DNA from: Litoditis marina | Lineage: Eukaryota; Nematoda; Chromadorea; Rhabditida; Rhabditidae | Assembly (NCBI GenBank): GCA_964036275.1 | Contig: OZ038437.1 | Span: forward strand, 5,043,241-5,107,240 | Direction of reading: 5' to 3' | DNA length: 64,000 nt | Shown here: positions 24,439 to 34,537 of the stretch, one piece after another | How the letters are laid out: the number at the start of each line of letters is the position of its first letter | How positions within the stretch are numbered: position 1 is the stretch's first letter | The notes under the pieces: generated by a model | What the model saw: only the letters and a program-made list of their open reading frames with translations | Databases searched by the model: none | Told to the model about the DNA's origin: nothing | Translations under genes and position numbers: made by a program

Positions 24439-27400
24439 GAGAGAGAGAGAGTAACCCACAATCTCCTCGATCTGGGACCATCTCCTCTGCGGGGAGATGG
24501 CGTGTTCCGCGTGTTTCATGGCCAACTTCATTTCGGGCGAACGCGGGGAGGTTTCGTCCTCACTTTCGCCTGAACAGCCAACATTCATACTTATTCACTT
24601 ATTTGTATTTATATATATAAAGTCACATACAATAATATACTTATACATTTATGGTACTATATTCATCATTATAAATTCATTTTTCAGTGTTTTTTGCCAA
24701 CTTCATCTCGGACTAACGCGAGCTCGTTTCGTCCTTACTTTCGCCTAGAAGAAGAGTTTCATTTCATTTATTTATACACTCATACTTGTATTAAAATATA
24801 TCTATATTTGTTTTTTACATTTGTATTTATGCATTCATTTGTGCTTTTACATTATATGTTTATAAATGTATGTATACAGTTTTTTATGGCCAACTTCATC
24901 TCGGGCGAACGCGGGGAGGTTTCGTCCTCACTTTCACCTAAATAAGAAATATTTCTACTTGAGCCCCCCACCGGATGCAATAACATGCCAATCCGAATGA
25001 TCTCTTCACGGGTGGGCGACGATTCAGCTAAAATGCGTTAAGCTACTATCTATTACTCAAGTAAGAACTTCAACTGATAGTTTATACTTCACAACAGATA
25101 CTATGTATGGATAAAATATTATTGGTCAAATTTGAAAGAGAATCACTCATACAGTTTTTTATACGAGACATAAGCCCGAAGTGTTTTAGCTGAATCATCG
25201 CCCACTCTCTAGAACATATCTCCATTACAACGTCTCTTTCAAGATAGCTATTGTCCCACAAACTATTTGGTCAATCACCGTCGTCCAGCACTGTTAAATT
25301 GCATGTAATACTATGTGCGCGTAACAGGGTAACCATAACCATTACCCTCTTCTTCTCAACTTTTCTCTCCATTCACTCATTTGAAGTGCCACATACTAAA
25401 GGGAAGTCACGTTTTTAATCACGAATAAATCTATTCTATTCTATTCTATGACATGTACGATACTTCAGTGAGTTTGTAACACGATTTCGAATGTAAAAAG
25501 GCAGTAGAGTGATTTGCAAGACAGTCCCCGGTATAGTCCTTTTCATTCCTACTGAGACTCCTACAGTAGGATTTCGGAACTTCCAAGCCGTTTTGTTCAC
25601 TTAATTCTGATCGGAGAAGTTGAGAATTTTTCAACCTTATTCTTCTTCTCATGTAGAGTGAATATACGAGAGAATTCTCCATGAACTACATTCCTAGCTT
25701 CACAACAGCCTTCGGAAAGTTTGTAAGATTACTGTAGGAGTCTCAGTAGGAATGGTGGGAACTATATGTGTGCTTTGGAAAATTGGAGCTCAGTTAAACT
25801 TTGTCATTGCTTTGTACTTTATCCCCCCCCCCATTTCTAACATTGGCGGGAAAACTTCCGTTATTTGCCCATTATCGGGAAATCTCCTGGGAAAAGCATA
25901 TAAATAAGGCAGCCGGCTGGCCCATTCATGTTCGACGAACATTTATGAGAAAGAGATGGATGTGCTTGGGCCACCGGGGGGGGGGGGGGAGAAAAGATCA
26001 AAAGTTCTAAGGAAAACTTGGACAAGTGTTCTGCCCCGAGACGTGGAGAAGAAAAGATCAAAAGTTCTTTTTTCACGTGGAAAAACGTGTGATCGAAGCC
26101 TAGTGCTAGTGCGATCGATAGTGGTTGAATCTGATCCCTCTATCCACCGTTTTCCGCGTTTTTGTAGATGCTTCTTTTTCGAAATCGGGTAATAGTGGCG
26201 TGTTTTGAGATCAAACCACAGCGAAATGTTGATTAGTCTCGCGACGGGATCGAACTTTTCAGCTCAACACCAGAGACAGAGTCTGAAACCACTGTACCGA
26301 ACGAAACTCCGGCACCTGTTCCAGAGTGGAGCTCATCAATTGCATGAACCGATCACACGTTGATACGCTGCCTGTCTCAAGGCGGAATCGAACTTTACGT
26401 CTCAACTACAGAAGCCGAAACCTAACCCACTACACCAAACCGACCTTCTGGCAATTGCTCCAGAGTGTGGTTCATGAGTTGCCAGAACCGACCAAACGAT
26501 TGATACAAATGAGTGCTCCAAAACCTGACACGCCTGAATGTCTCTAGGCGGAATCGAACTTTTTATGTCAACTCCACAGGCCGAAACCTAACCCACTACA
26601 CCAAACCGACCTTCTGGCAACTGCTCAAGAGTGTGGTTCATGAGTTGCATGATACCCGTACGGAACATGGTACCCGAGTGGAGAATAGGTATCGATTGAC
26701 GGCGACCCATCGAAGATCTCCTAGAAATCGATAACTAAAGTTATATAACTGGATAACATTTGTCAGAAGTTATCGACGACAGAGGTAACCATAAAGTAAC
26801 CGGGGTTCAGAGAAGTGACCGAGGGCACCAAACCTCTATTTCTCAGAATCTCACATTTGACAAGTTTTGGTTTAAACTGATCGGCTTATGTCATACTGAG
26901 ACATCGTTTTCACTGGGTTTGAATAATCCGTTTCTTCAGAGGTACCTTTTACCTAACTACATTTCTAGCCCTAACTACATTTCTAGCTAAAGGACTGAAT
27001 CATTGCGATTGGACCACATATTCGTCCTTTTTTAATTGCAACTTTTGTGGTTCGCCGGATAAAATAGATATGAAGTGGGTGGGAACCATAAAACACAATG
27101 AAAGTTATATATTATTCATTTCCTCATCTTTCCCTCTTTTTTCTTCCCCTACCTTCTCAAAGATTGACTCCGCTCCAGGCTCTGCGGCGGCGTTTCCGGT
27201 TCTTTGTACTCGAGAGTGTGCTGGAAAAGTGGGGCATTAAACTTGGCCAACTTGAAAAAGTCAATAAGCATATAATGTAAATATTTTTATTTACAAAAAG
27301 TTTTGAATCAGATAAGTTGGGTATTAAACCTGGCCAACTTGAGAAAGTCAATAAGGTGACACACGTTTTCACAGAAAAACGTTTCTATGAATTATGGTGG

Positions 27401-30400
27401 TGTTGAAACTTGGTTGATTTGAAGTTTTCATCGAAAACTTTGCTTGGAAAAGCGGTATGTTAAACTTGGTCAACTTGAAAAACCAATAGGGAAACACACC
27501 CAATTATAGAAAAAACTGTAAACTCTGGTTTTGATGAAGTTTACAAAGTTTTATTCGAAATGTTTGCATGGAAAAGAAAGATGATCAAGATTCAGCAATC
27601 GGGCCACATACATGAAACAAGCATTCTGAAGCTGCTTGAAGGAAAAAATAGATACCGTAACCTCAAACATAAAACTATTAGAATGACCTCAACATGTGTA
27701 TAGAGTTACCAATCTACCGTAACCCATAACTATTGAAGTAGGACGATCATGTTTACCCCTCGAGACATCGGTCCTTTAAACTGCAATTGAAAAATGAATT
27801 GCAGTTCAAAGGACTGAAGCGAGGGGTCTGGTCTACACAATTGCCTTCTTTAAAGCAGGACGATTATGTGGACCAATCCCGTGTCATCGGTCCTTTAAAC
27901 TGCAATTGAAAAATGTATTGCAGTTTAAAGGACTGAAGCGTTGGGATTGGATCCCATAATCGTTCTTCTTTAGACTGGAAATCATGAAAACGTACCGTAA
28001 CCCCATTCTGTCGCCCCGTGATGGTGGTGCTCAGTGTGGTTTCTTCCGAAAGTTCCTCGTCCATCGGCACTCGCAGAATCTTCGTTTTCAAGAAAAACTG
28101 AAAATAAGTTCATAATTTTAAAAATACGGAAAATTTATGCTTTGAAAACACAACCTCGCTGCCCATGTCCTACCTAGCATGCTAGCAGCAAAATACAAAA
28201 AAAGGTAATTTGATGTCAAAACCATAATCAGTTGCCTACTAGTTTGGTCACAGTTTACAATCTTTGTTCTATGTGAAAATTGGCAGGTAAATTGTAATGT
28301 TCAATAAAAAAAGGTACGCATAGGTACTCTGAAGTTGAAAACCGAGTTGTTTAGCAAGGTTCGCCCCACCAAATTGGTCACTAGTTGATATCAAGTTGTG
28401 AAATCAAAGATTGGTGCACAATTGTGTACCGACTTCTCGGTAAAAAGTCTGAACCTTGATTTACAACTTGGATTTTCGGCGAACCTTGGTAAACAACTCG
28501 GTTTCCAACTTCAGAGTTTCGCGCAAACCTTGGACCTGGGTTTGCTACCATAATAAAAAAGGTTCGTATTGACTTTATCACCAACCTCAATTTGTACGTT
28601 GAACTTCATTATGAGAATGTACAAGAGATAGACAACGAACAGAGAAAGAGCCTCGGGCCACGTGATCTGGAAATTTAATCAAAAATAGAACAAAACTATG
28701 AATACGTAGTTAGTGTCCAAATCTTTTGTAGTATGATCTCAATACACACCATATAGTCGTCGCCAACGGAAAGGTGGGTGGGTACTGGATATCTCACTTT
28801 CCGCTGTGTACGCACACATGTCTCCGATTCAAAAGCTTGCCCGTTATGTGCTCTGATAGCGCAGTGGTTAGCGCCCTGCTACCAAACTGTTTCTCGAAGG
28901 TTCGATTCCGGCAAGAGACAGAAATTTTTAAATTTGGCACTCACTATATTTCACGGACTGGTTCCTGGAAAGTTCCCGTACGTGGGCCAATTCTACAACT
29001 AACCGGGTTTTCAGGTAACCTAGCCTTTTTGGTAACCTTTTTTTCCAGGTTACCTTATTAGGTAACCTGGAAGTAACCTAAGACTAAAATCCGGTTACCG
29101 GTAAAACTAACGGTAAACACCACATTCTCCGTTAGAAAAACAGGTAACCGGTTTTTCTTTTAGGTTACCATCCGGTTACCTACTGAGGTAACCTGAAAAA
29201 TAGGTTACCAAAAATGGGTTAGGTTACCTAAAAACCCGGTGGCATACAGAATTCAACCCGTACGTGTACTTCACTGATGCACGTTACGACTCGTTTCTAG
29301 TTACTGGTTCAGCCCATCGAACTATAGTTCGTTTCACCAATCGATGTCCTTCTACAGTAATCCGTCACATATTTAGAAGGCTTTTCCTAATGCATAAATC
29401 ATTATTTTGGTATCAAACTTTCATAGTTTGCAGTAGCATAGATAGAAAACACAATAGCAAAAATTGAAGTCATTCCAAAAACATCAAACTACGAAACGTG
29501 GATCTAGAAGTTCGCGAAGATTACTGTAGAGGGTTATGAGTGCGTGGAACAGACTATATAATGTTTCACACGTTTCATGTGGATATTTTAACCAGTTTTA
29601 AGAAGAGAAAACTTCAATTTTCTGGTTTGTTGTGATTATGAAAACAAAAAATAATCTACCTTCTCGTCCATGAAGAAGAATACCAACATCATCAAGGCCA
29701 ACATGTAGATGGAGACGTCCCTGGAAGCAGAAAAAAACTTTAGTCTTTGTCCGATGAACATACCGGGCATACTGTGCATGTTGTATAGGTTTTCCTTAAA
29801 GGAGGGCAGAATGGAAAGCTAGTTTAGGTACCCCGGGTTACCTAAACTTAACGGTGCGCGCTCCAAAACAGGCTGAGGCATGTAAGCCATATGCAGATTA
29901 GGTTCGTTAGTTTGAATTACAATTTGTTTATATCTGTTTTTCTTGAGCAGCTCTTTCATATTAATTTTCCTTTCTGTCCCCCTTTAAAGAGCGAAATCTA
30001 TAGAATCGTTGCATTCATATTGTAGTGTGTCGGCTAGGAATGAAAGCTTTGGAAAGCCACTAAACCCACCTAAACAGCGGCCACCACGTCAACTGGAGTA
30101 TCGTAGTCGAAAATAGTGTGCAACAGGCGAGTACGCAGAGAATATTGAAAGTAGCACTTCCTGCAATTTTTCGAACTGTAAAAAATCGATATTCTTTTTT
30201 ATCGTGATTTTAACTTTGAATATTGAACTTTTGTAATTTTACAAATCGGTAGACATGATAGGGCAGGCAACCAGAGAACTATCGAAATCTCTTCAATGTA
30301 ATATCGATTTTATATCGTTCACCAAAAAATCAATAAACCTACCGACAATTGTGCCGATTCCCACATTGTTCTGTGCGATAAAGACGCCAATTACTGAGGT

Positions 30401-32142
30401 GAAGAACTCGGGTGCCGAACCTGAAAATGTGAAAAAGAAGTTTGCAAATCGAAGTTTATGGAAAATGTGTTCTGTCGTACGTTCAATCCACACGTCCCAG
30501 AGTACGTATGCTAGAAGATCTTCGCACCGTCATCCCATCCTGCGTCTCCTCAAACATACGCTATTTCTCTGCTCTTACATCCCGCCGGGATGTATGAGAC
30601 GAGAAATAGTGAGGCAGAGCGAGAGACGCAGGATGGGATGAAGGTGCCGGGATCTTCTAGCATACGTACTCAGATCTCAACACAGACCCATGCTTTCGGA
30701 ACACTTGGGTTGTTTTTGAGTTGAACCGTACTGTTATCTAGATTTTTTTAAATCGGTGAATCGGTCAAAAACAATAACCAATTTATTTATTCTTATTATA
30801 TAAGTTCCTAGGTCAAGTAGAGGTGTAAGTCAAAGTTTAATATCAACAACCCTAACGTAAACCCACGAAATTGACAGTTCTAACCTCCAGCAGCCATGAA
30901 AGTCGCTCCGGCGACATCGTCGGAAATCGCGAGTTTCTCCGTCAAAACCGCCAGGGACGGCACGAAAAACTCGTCACAGACTATGGCCAGAGCAACAAAC
31001 ATGTAGATCAGACCACACACGTGGAAAACGACTGGAACAATTGAAATATATCAATGCTTCTCTAATTTTCTGCTGTGTAAAACCAAAATCAGAGTTGTAT
31101 CATCGCCTCACAGATGGAGTACGGAAACAAATGCGGCAGTTTCTAGTTCACAAACCGGTCGATCAGACCACCCACGTGGAATACGACTTGAATAATCCGT
31201 AATTCATTGAACGGTTGTTGTCTCATTTACTTGAATTTCCGTATCATAAGATACAGAAATTCATAAACAGGAATGTTTTCATAACACAACGACTGTTTGA
31301 TAATTTATGAATTATTCAAGTCGTATTCCTAAGCCTAACAACTTTTACTAACTTCTTTTAAACTTCTTGTTCTATGTTTTATATATACAGGAATAAATTA
31401 TAATAATAATAAGAGCTGAGAAATAGACTCACCGAATCCCCGCTGTCGTTCTTCCAACGTGAAAAAGTCCGTCGGAAACTGGCCATCGTCGTCCACGTCT
31501 ACCGGCGAATGGGACACGTTTCTGGAGAAAAATTCTTATTATTGAATAAGAATTTTTTATGAGAAATAAGATTTCTCAATATAAATGTTAAGGCGAGGAA
31601 TCACAAACCACAAAACCACGTGGAATCATCGAGTTATTGTGATCGCTTTGGCTAGATCAGGAGTGGGTGACGATTAAGCGTGAACACATTGAGCGGATGT
31701 CTCTTGTCGAAAACTGTATGAGTTGTTTCTCTCCAAACTTTCACAAAGATAGTTTATTCTCATAAACTATTCATTTTGATACTTTGAACGTTCTGTTGAT
31801 GTTCAGACTTGAGTTTTAGGTTGTAGCGTAATGCCTTTGAGCTCAATCGTCACCCACTCAGATCAGACCAGTCAGCTCGGTAGAGCAGTGTTTGTAGTTC
31901 AATCCCAGTAGAGCAAGTTGTTTATCTTCTTTTGTAGTGTTCAATATAAGATTATCATACGAATGTACGTATACCAAAACTCACATATTACACGTGGGTA
32001 GAAACTTCAGATAAAACGGTCGTTCAGGACTTCTTTTCTGGCGGATTACGGTATTCGCGGGGGTACTGTAGACGAAGAATCCCGCAACGACACCGAGACA
32101 GACGAGAAGCCGCACACTTCTCGCCACACGCGACATCGACAT
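20062..32142 (-). CDS. Nckx: NCKX-type K+-dependent Na+/Ca2+ exchanger (SLC24 family), at least 17 exons
   Basis: A plasma-membrane antiporter that extrudes Ca2+ (with K+) against Na+ entry. Exons in transcript order: 32142-31994, 31521-31433, 31031-30885, 30420-30343, 30160-30070, 29720-29660, 28666-28586, 28097-27996, 27220-27153, 24569-24460, 23457-23320, 22712-22593, 21979-21924, 21666-21586, 20993-20913, 20716-20636, 20170-20062 (stop TGA). ATG at 32142 is followed by a hydrophobic anchor ([14 protein letters not shown]). The alpha-1 repeat is [19 protein letters not shown] with acidic residue E; alpha-2 is [16 protein letters not shown] then [14 protein letters not shown]. Other family blocks are [45 protein letters not shown], and the terminal [11 protein letters not shown]...CPLNLC. 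About 545 residues are accounted for, typical of NCKX. Exons 27220-27153 (phase 2 end) and 24569-24460 (phase 1 start) do not join in frame, so a small exon in the acidic cytoplasmic loop is missing or one border is misplaced. More upstream 5' UTR exons are possible. Confidence 0.9.
20304..20382. mobile_element. Short element with TTTGTAGTTTGATC inverted ends (example copy)
   Basis: GTTTGTAGTTTGATC ... GAGATCAAACTACAAAA, about 75 bp. The same ends bracket 33723-33779, 36212-36281, 38850-38879 and 39060-39129. Single ends occur many more times across the window (for example 34245, 41740, 45525, 46227, 51568). Confidence 0.7.
20440..20570 (+). mobile_element. Retroposon 3' end with AATAAA and (TTGTA)n tail
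   Basis: AAAAATAAAGCTTGTATTGTATTGTATTGTA ends a ~100-bp non-coding stretch (CAGCGCCTTTTTGACGCC...). A poly(A) signal followed by a short pentamer array is typical of non-LTR element 3' ends. Only the tail is present. Confidence 0.4.
22114..22349. mobile_element. MITE family A (~237 bp), copy 1
   Basis: Bounded by TATAGTCTGTTTCACGCACTTATAACCCTCTACAGTAATC and GATTACTGTAGAAGGACATTGATTGGTGAAACGAACTATA. The unlike ends are kept in every copy. It sits in an exchanger intron; no coding capacity. Confidence 0.88.
22503..22590. repeat. GA-rich tract abutting an exchanger exon donor
   Basis: GA repeats (with ACAAAAGAAACAG interruption) run up to the donor of exon 22712-22593, so on the transcript strand a CT tract starts within a few bases of the 5' splice site. 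Confidence 0.85.
22811..22998 (-). repeat. Decayed copy of the donor half of exchanger exon 23457-23320
   Basis: CTGGGGGCCAGCATGACATAGGTCATTCTCTTGA (22816-22849) matches 23366-23398, and ACCTCATTCTTGACATGGGGTGTGGTTACGAC (22971-23002) matches 23318-23349. An insertion containing a G run separates the two blocks. It lies in the downstream intron. Confidence 0.75.
23051..23222. mobile_element. 172-bp hairpin family E, copy 1
   Basis: GAGTACGTATGCTAGAAGATC... pairs with ...GATCTTCTAGCATACGTACTC around the palindrome CATCCCGCCGGGATG. Nearly the whole element self-pairs. In an exchanger intron. Confidence 0.9.
23461..24110 (-). repeat. Tandem array of ~128-bp units copying the acceptor edge of exchanger exon 23457-23320
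   Basis: The plus-strand string TCTAGTATTGATTTCTG (acceptor CAG plus the KSIL codons) at 23444-23460 recurs at 23573, 23699, 23831 and 23965, and in diverged form at 24091 and ~24270. Each follows a CTCCTCCTCC block (the poly-Glu codons) and a GA-rich spacer. The copies lie upstream of the true acceptor in transcript sense. Confidence 0.9.
24130..24450. repeat. GA-rich tracts flanking exchanger exon 24569-24460
   Basis: Two GA blocks (24140-24260 and 24360-24450). On the transcript strand the second is a CT tract immediately after the donor. Confidence 0.85.
24688..24750 (-). repeat. Dead copy of exchanger exon 24569-24460 acceptor edge
   Basis: Plus-strand GCCAACTTCATCTCGGACTAACGCGAG...TTTCGTCCTTACTTTCGCCTAGA matches the first ~50 bp of the exon plus acceptor. 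In the exon's frame it carries a TAG. Confidence 0.8.
24889..24941 (-). repeat. Near-intact copy of exchanger exon 24569-24460 acceptor edge
   Basis: ATGGCCAACTTCATCTCGGGCGAACGCGGGGAGG continues to TTTCACCTAAAT, almost identical to 24518-24572. Frame is open ([17 protein letters not shown]) with a TAG acceptor and a possible GTATAC donor in phase, so a small alternative exon cannot be excluded. Confidence 0.75.
25008..25210. mobile_element. MITE with GGGTGGGCGACGATTCAGC inverted ends
   Basis: GGGTGGGCGACGATTCAGCTAAAA at the left and TTTTAGCTGAATCATCGCCCACTC at the right, ~200 bp. A relative at 31667-31862 (GAGTGGGTGACGATTAAGC ... TCAATCGTCACCCACTC) shares the interior AACTGTATGAGT and TTCACAAAGATA-type blocks. 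Confidence 0.75.
25375..25448 (+). mobile_element. Retroposon 3' end: AATAAA plus (TTCTA)n tail
   Basis: TTTGAAGTGCCACATACT...AAGTCACG...AATAAATCTATTCTATTCTATTCTA. The reverse complement of the same end is at 45922-45990 (ATAGAATAGATTTATTCAACATGTGACTTTCCACATTTTGAAATGTGGCACTCC). Confidence 0.5.
25532..25766. mobile_element. MITE family B (~235 bp), copy 1
   Basis: TATAGTCCTTTTCATTCCTACTGAGACTCCTACAGTA at the left and TACTGTAGGAGTCTCAGTAGGAATGGTGGGAACTATA at the right. In an exchanger intron. Confidence 0.88.
27226..27600 (-). repeat. Degenerate tandem copies of the region upstream of exchanger exon 27220-27153
   Basis: GGAAAAGTGGGGCATTAAACTTGGCCAACTTGAAAAAGTCAATAAG (27222-27267) recurs at about 27312-27356 and 27448-27490, with a shorter GGAAAAG remnant near 27570. 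The copies include the acceptor-proximal GCTTGGAAAAG edge. Confidence 0.7.
27733..27973. mobile_element. Two tandem copies of AAGGACGAT hairpin family F
   Basis: Each ~120-bp hairpin has GGTCCTTTAAACTGCAATTGAAAAAT at its centre and GAAG.AGGACGATNATGTG / CACATAATCGTCCTTCTTT at its ends. The two abut at CTTCTTTAAAG (27847). Confidence 0.85.
28327..28516. mobile_element. 190-bp foldback with ~35-bp ends CTCTGAAGTTG
   Basis: CTCTGAAGTTGAAAACCGAGTTGTTTAGCAAGGTTCGCC pairs with GGCGAACCTTGGTAAACAACTCGGTTTCCAACTTCAGAG. It sits between two exchanger exons. Confidence 0.85.
28752..28948 (+). mobile_element. tRNA-related SINE, copy 1
   Basis: Starts TATAGTCGTCGCCAACGGAAAGG, holds CTCACTTTCCGCTGTGTACGCACACATGTC, then a tRNA-like half with an A box (TAGCGCAGTGGTTAGCGC) and a B box (GGTTCGATTCC). 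It ends AAATTTGGCACTCACTATA. The Pol III promoter is in the 3' half, not at the 5' end as in most SINEs. Confidence 0.85.
28989..29253. mobile_element. GGTTACC-word foldback element, copy 2
   Basis: Same family as 13519-13785: ends AATTCTACAACTAACCGGG and CCCGGTGGCATACAGAATT, with shared internal blocks (CCGGTTACCG, AACTAACGGTAAA, GTTAGAAAAACAGGTAACCGG). It follows directly on a SINE in an exchanger intron. Confidence 0.85.
29323..29558. mobile_element. MITE family A, copy 2
   Basis: TATAGTTCGTTTCACCAATCGATGTCCTTCTACAGTAATC at the left and TTACTGTAGAGGGTTATGAGTGCGTGGAACAGACTATA at the right; inverted relative to copy 1. Confidence 0.88.
30500..30671. mobile_element. 172-bp hairpin family E, copy 2
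   Basis: Same length, ends and CATCCCGCCGGGATG centre as 23051-23222. In an exchanger intron. Confidence 0.9.
31161..31330. repeat. Copy of exchanger exon 31031 acceptor edge, forming one arm of a foldback
   Basis: GATCAGACCACCCACGTGGAATACGACTTGAATAATC matches 31006-31042 across the acceptor. From GGAATACGACTTGAATAATCCGTAATTCAT (31177) it then pairs with ATGAATTATTCAAGTCGTATTCC ending near 31329. Confidence 0.75.
31667..31862. mobile_element. Second copy of the GTGGGTGACGATT MITE
   Basis: See 25008-25210: inverted ends GAGTGGGTGACGATT / AATCGTCACCCACTC, ~195 bp, in an exchanger intron. Confidence 0.75.
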
Positions 32143-32430
32143 GAGATACCTAAATATTAGTGGTTAGAATAGGTTAGAGAGTGTGTGTTGACGAGAGACA
32201 TAGACACAATTGTGAAAATTGGAAAATGTAACCGTAAAATAGATGGTTTGAGAGAGGATGTGAAAAGAGATGCATAGATACACATGTAACATTTTGAGAG
32301 GCGGTACCTGAATATAAGTGGTTAGAGTAGGTTAGAGAGTGTGAGACATAGAGAGAAGCAGACATCAATAAGACATTTGGAAATTAAAACGTGAGATGGG
32401 TGATTAGAATAAGTGAGAAAGTGTGTAGAA
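32143..32430. repeat. Degenerate tandem repeats upstream of the exchanger start codon
   Basis: GGTTAGAATAGGTTAGAGAGTGTGTG at 32161, GGTTAGAGTAGGTTAGAGAGTGTGAG at 32319 and GATTAGAATAAGTGAGAAAGTGTGTAG at 32402 mark three units, with ATAGATGGTTTGAG / GAGATGGGTGATTAG between them. Confidence 0.65.
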
Positions 32431-32470
32431 AAAGAGACGCAGGCATCATTGTCAAATTTGGACGACGGAA

Positions 32471-32668
32471 TATAGTCGTTGCCAACGGAGCGGCAGGAGG
32501 GTACTGTATATCTCACTCTTCGCTGTGTAAGCACATATGTCTTTGATTCCAAAACCTTCTGGTTATGTGCTCTAATAGCACAGTGGTAAGCGCCTTGCTA
32601 GAAAACGTTTGCTCGCAGGTTCGGTTCCGGCAAGAGACAAAAGTTTATAAATTTGGCACTCACTATAT
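32471..32668 (+). mobile_element. tRNA-related SINE, copy 2
   Basis: Same head and tail; A box TAGCACAGTGGTAAGCGC, B box GGTTCGGTTCC. Confidence 0.85.
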
Positions 32669-32813
32669 ATAAGAAGGCGGTCAGACTAGCAAAAGATTGT
32701 GTAGTCGGCTAGAAACAGAATCAGTACACAGATATCAATGTGAAGTTTGGGAACTAGAAATGAGAATGAAAATGGCTGGTAAGAAAAAAGAAATAGTGTG
32801 TGATGAAGAGAGA

Positions 32814-33009
32814 TATAGTCGTCGCCAACGGAAAGGCGGAGGGTCCTGTACATCTCACTTTCCGCTGTGTACGTTTACACGTCCACGATTCCGAAACGTG
32901 CCCGTTACGTGCTCTAATAGCGCAATGGTTAGCGCCCTGTTACGAATCTTTTGCTCTTAGGTTCGATTCCGGCGAGAGACAGAAAGTTATAAATTTGGCA
33001 CTCACTATA
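32814..33009 (+). mobile_element. tRNA-related SINE, copy 3
   Basis: Full-length, A box TAGCGCAATGGTTAGCGC, B box GGTTCGATTCC, tail GGCACTCACTATA. Confidence 0.85.
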
Positions 33010-33497
33010 CAGACATCAATATCAAACTTGGAAATTAGAAAAGCGGAGAATTACAACATGAAATGGATGATCAGTATTAACTTATTATGTAGAAGACATG
33101 AAGATCATATTCGAATGGAAAGCCCTGTATTCAACTTACGTGCTTGGAACGACTAGAAAAACCTCCAGGGATGTAACATATTGCATCATAAGAAGACTAC
33201 GTAGGTGATATACACTTAGTTTAATGAATTTTGATGATACCAGAACTCATTTTACAACGTACATAACATTTGACATTGAAAGCGAAGTGTAAAAGAGATA
33301 AATGCATGAAAATTTAAAGAATAGACAAACAAAGAGAAAGAGATAGGGAGAGAGAACGGAAAAAAAGACAGAGAGATAGGAGAATGAGGAAAACGAAAGA
33401 ATGGGAGAAAACTCGAATCACGTCAAAAAAATGTTATAACTGACCAACTTCTCCTTACATGAATATTTATTGAATGAGTGTATGTTGCCGTTGCTGC

Positions 33498-33693
33498 TAT
33501 AGTCGTCGCCAACGGAAAGGCGGGAGGGTACTGTACATCTCAATTTTCGCTGTGCACGACGCATGTCTTCGATTGGAAAAACAGTCGATTATGTACTCTC
33601 GTAGCGCAGTGGTTAGCACACAGTTACGAATCTTTTGCTCGCAGGTTCGATTCCGTCAAGAGACAAAAGATAATAAATTAGGCAACTCCTATA
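33498..33693 (+). mobile_element. tRNA-related SINE, copy 4
   Basis: Full-length, A box TAGCGCAGTGGTTAGCAC, B box GGTTCGATTCC; the tail is altered to GGCAACTCCTATA. Confidence 0.85.
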
Positions 33694-34296
33694 TGCGATG
33701 TGTTTTGTCCTTTCCAGCGGCATTTGTAGTTTGATCCTGTTTTCGTTATTTTTGGTGTGAGTTGAGATCAAACTACAACAAATACTTTCAATACATTAGA
33801 GCTAGAACCAATTTATCTTTTTCCGAATATTTATAGAAAGGAGTGCGTCTAGTCTGGTTCTTGTTGGAGAGAAAGAGATGAAGAGAAAGAGATGAAGAGA
33901 AAGAGGGAAATATGAAACAAAACAGAGATAGAATAAAGGAAGAGGAGACTGAGGCGTTTAGAATAGTGTCGAAAATGATGTGAAAAGTGATTACTAATGA
34001 CTATTTGACTATTTCTCCTTTCCATGAATATTTATAGAACGAGGGCGTCTAGCCTTAGTGTAGAAAACATCCTAATCGAATCACAGCCTTGAAAGCATAA
34101 ATGGTGTTTAGAAGAACAACATTTTTAACAGAATAAGAATGTAAACATTTGTATATGGAACTAAATGTTACTTTTTTAAGCCATAAGTGATTTAAGGTTT
34201 GCTATTTCCAAAACAAGCCTATATGCGGTGTATATTCCGCGTGTTTGTAGTTTGATCATCAATTTGCTTTTCCGTCAAAATTTGTGAGAAACGGCA

Positions 34297-34537
34297 TATA
34301 ATTTGTTTTGTTCCACCCACTTATAACCCTCTACAGTAATCTGATCAAACTTCCAAGTCAAAGTTTGGTATATTGGCGTTTCTGGATTCTTTCTAAGTTT
34401 CGGTAGTATATTTTGGACGTTTACTACTACAAAATCTGGAAGTTTGAAACCAAAATAATGAACCATTGATTAGAAAAATCCTACTGAATATCTGACGGAT
34501 TACTGTAGAAGGACATCGATTGGTGAAACGAACTATA
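34297..34537. mobile_element. MITE family A, copy 3
   Basis: TATAATTTGTTTTGTTCCACCCACTTATAACCCTCTACAGTAATC ... TTACTGTAGAAGGACATCGATTGGTGAAACGAACTATA. Confidence 0.88.

Noticed and set aside
28851..28925. A genuine tRNA gene in the SINE
   Set aside because: A and B boxes are good, but the acceptor stem pairs poorly and the same sequence recurs with its flanks in eight other places.
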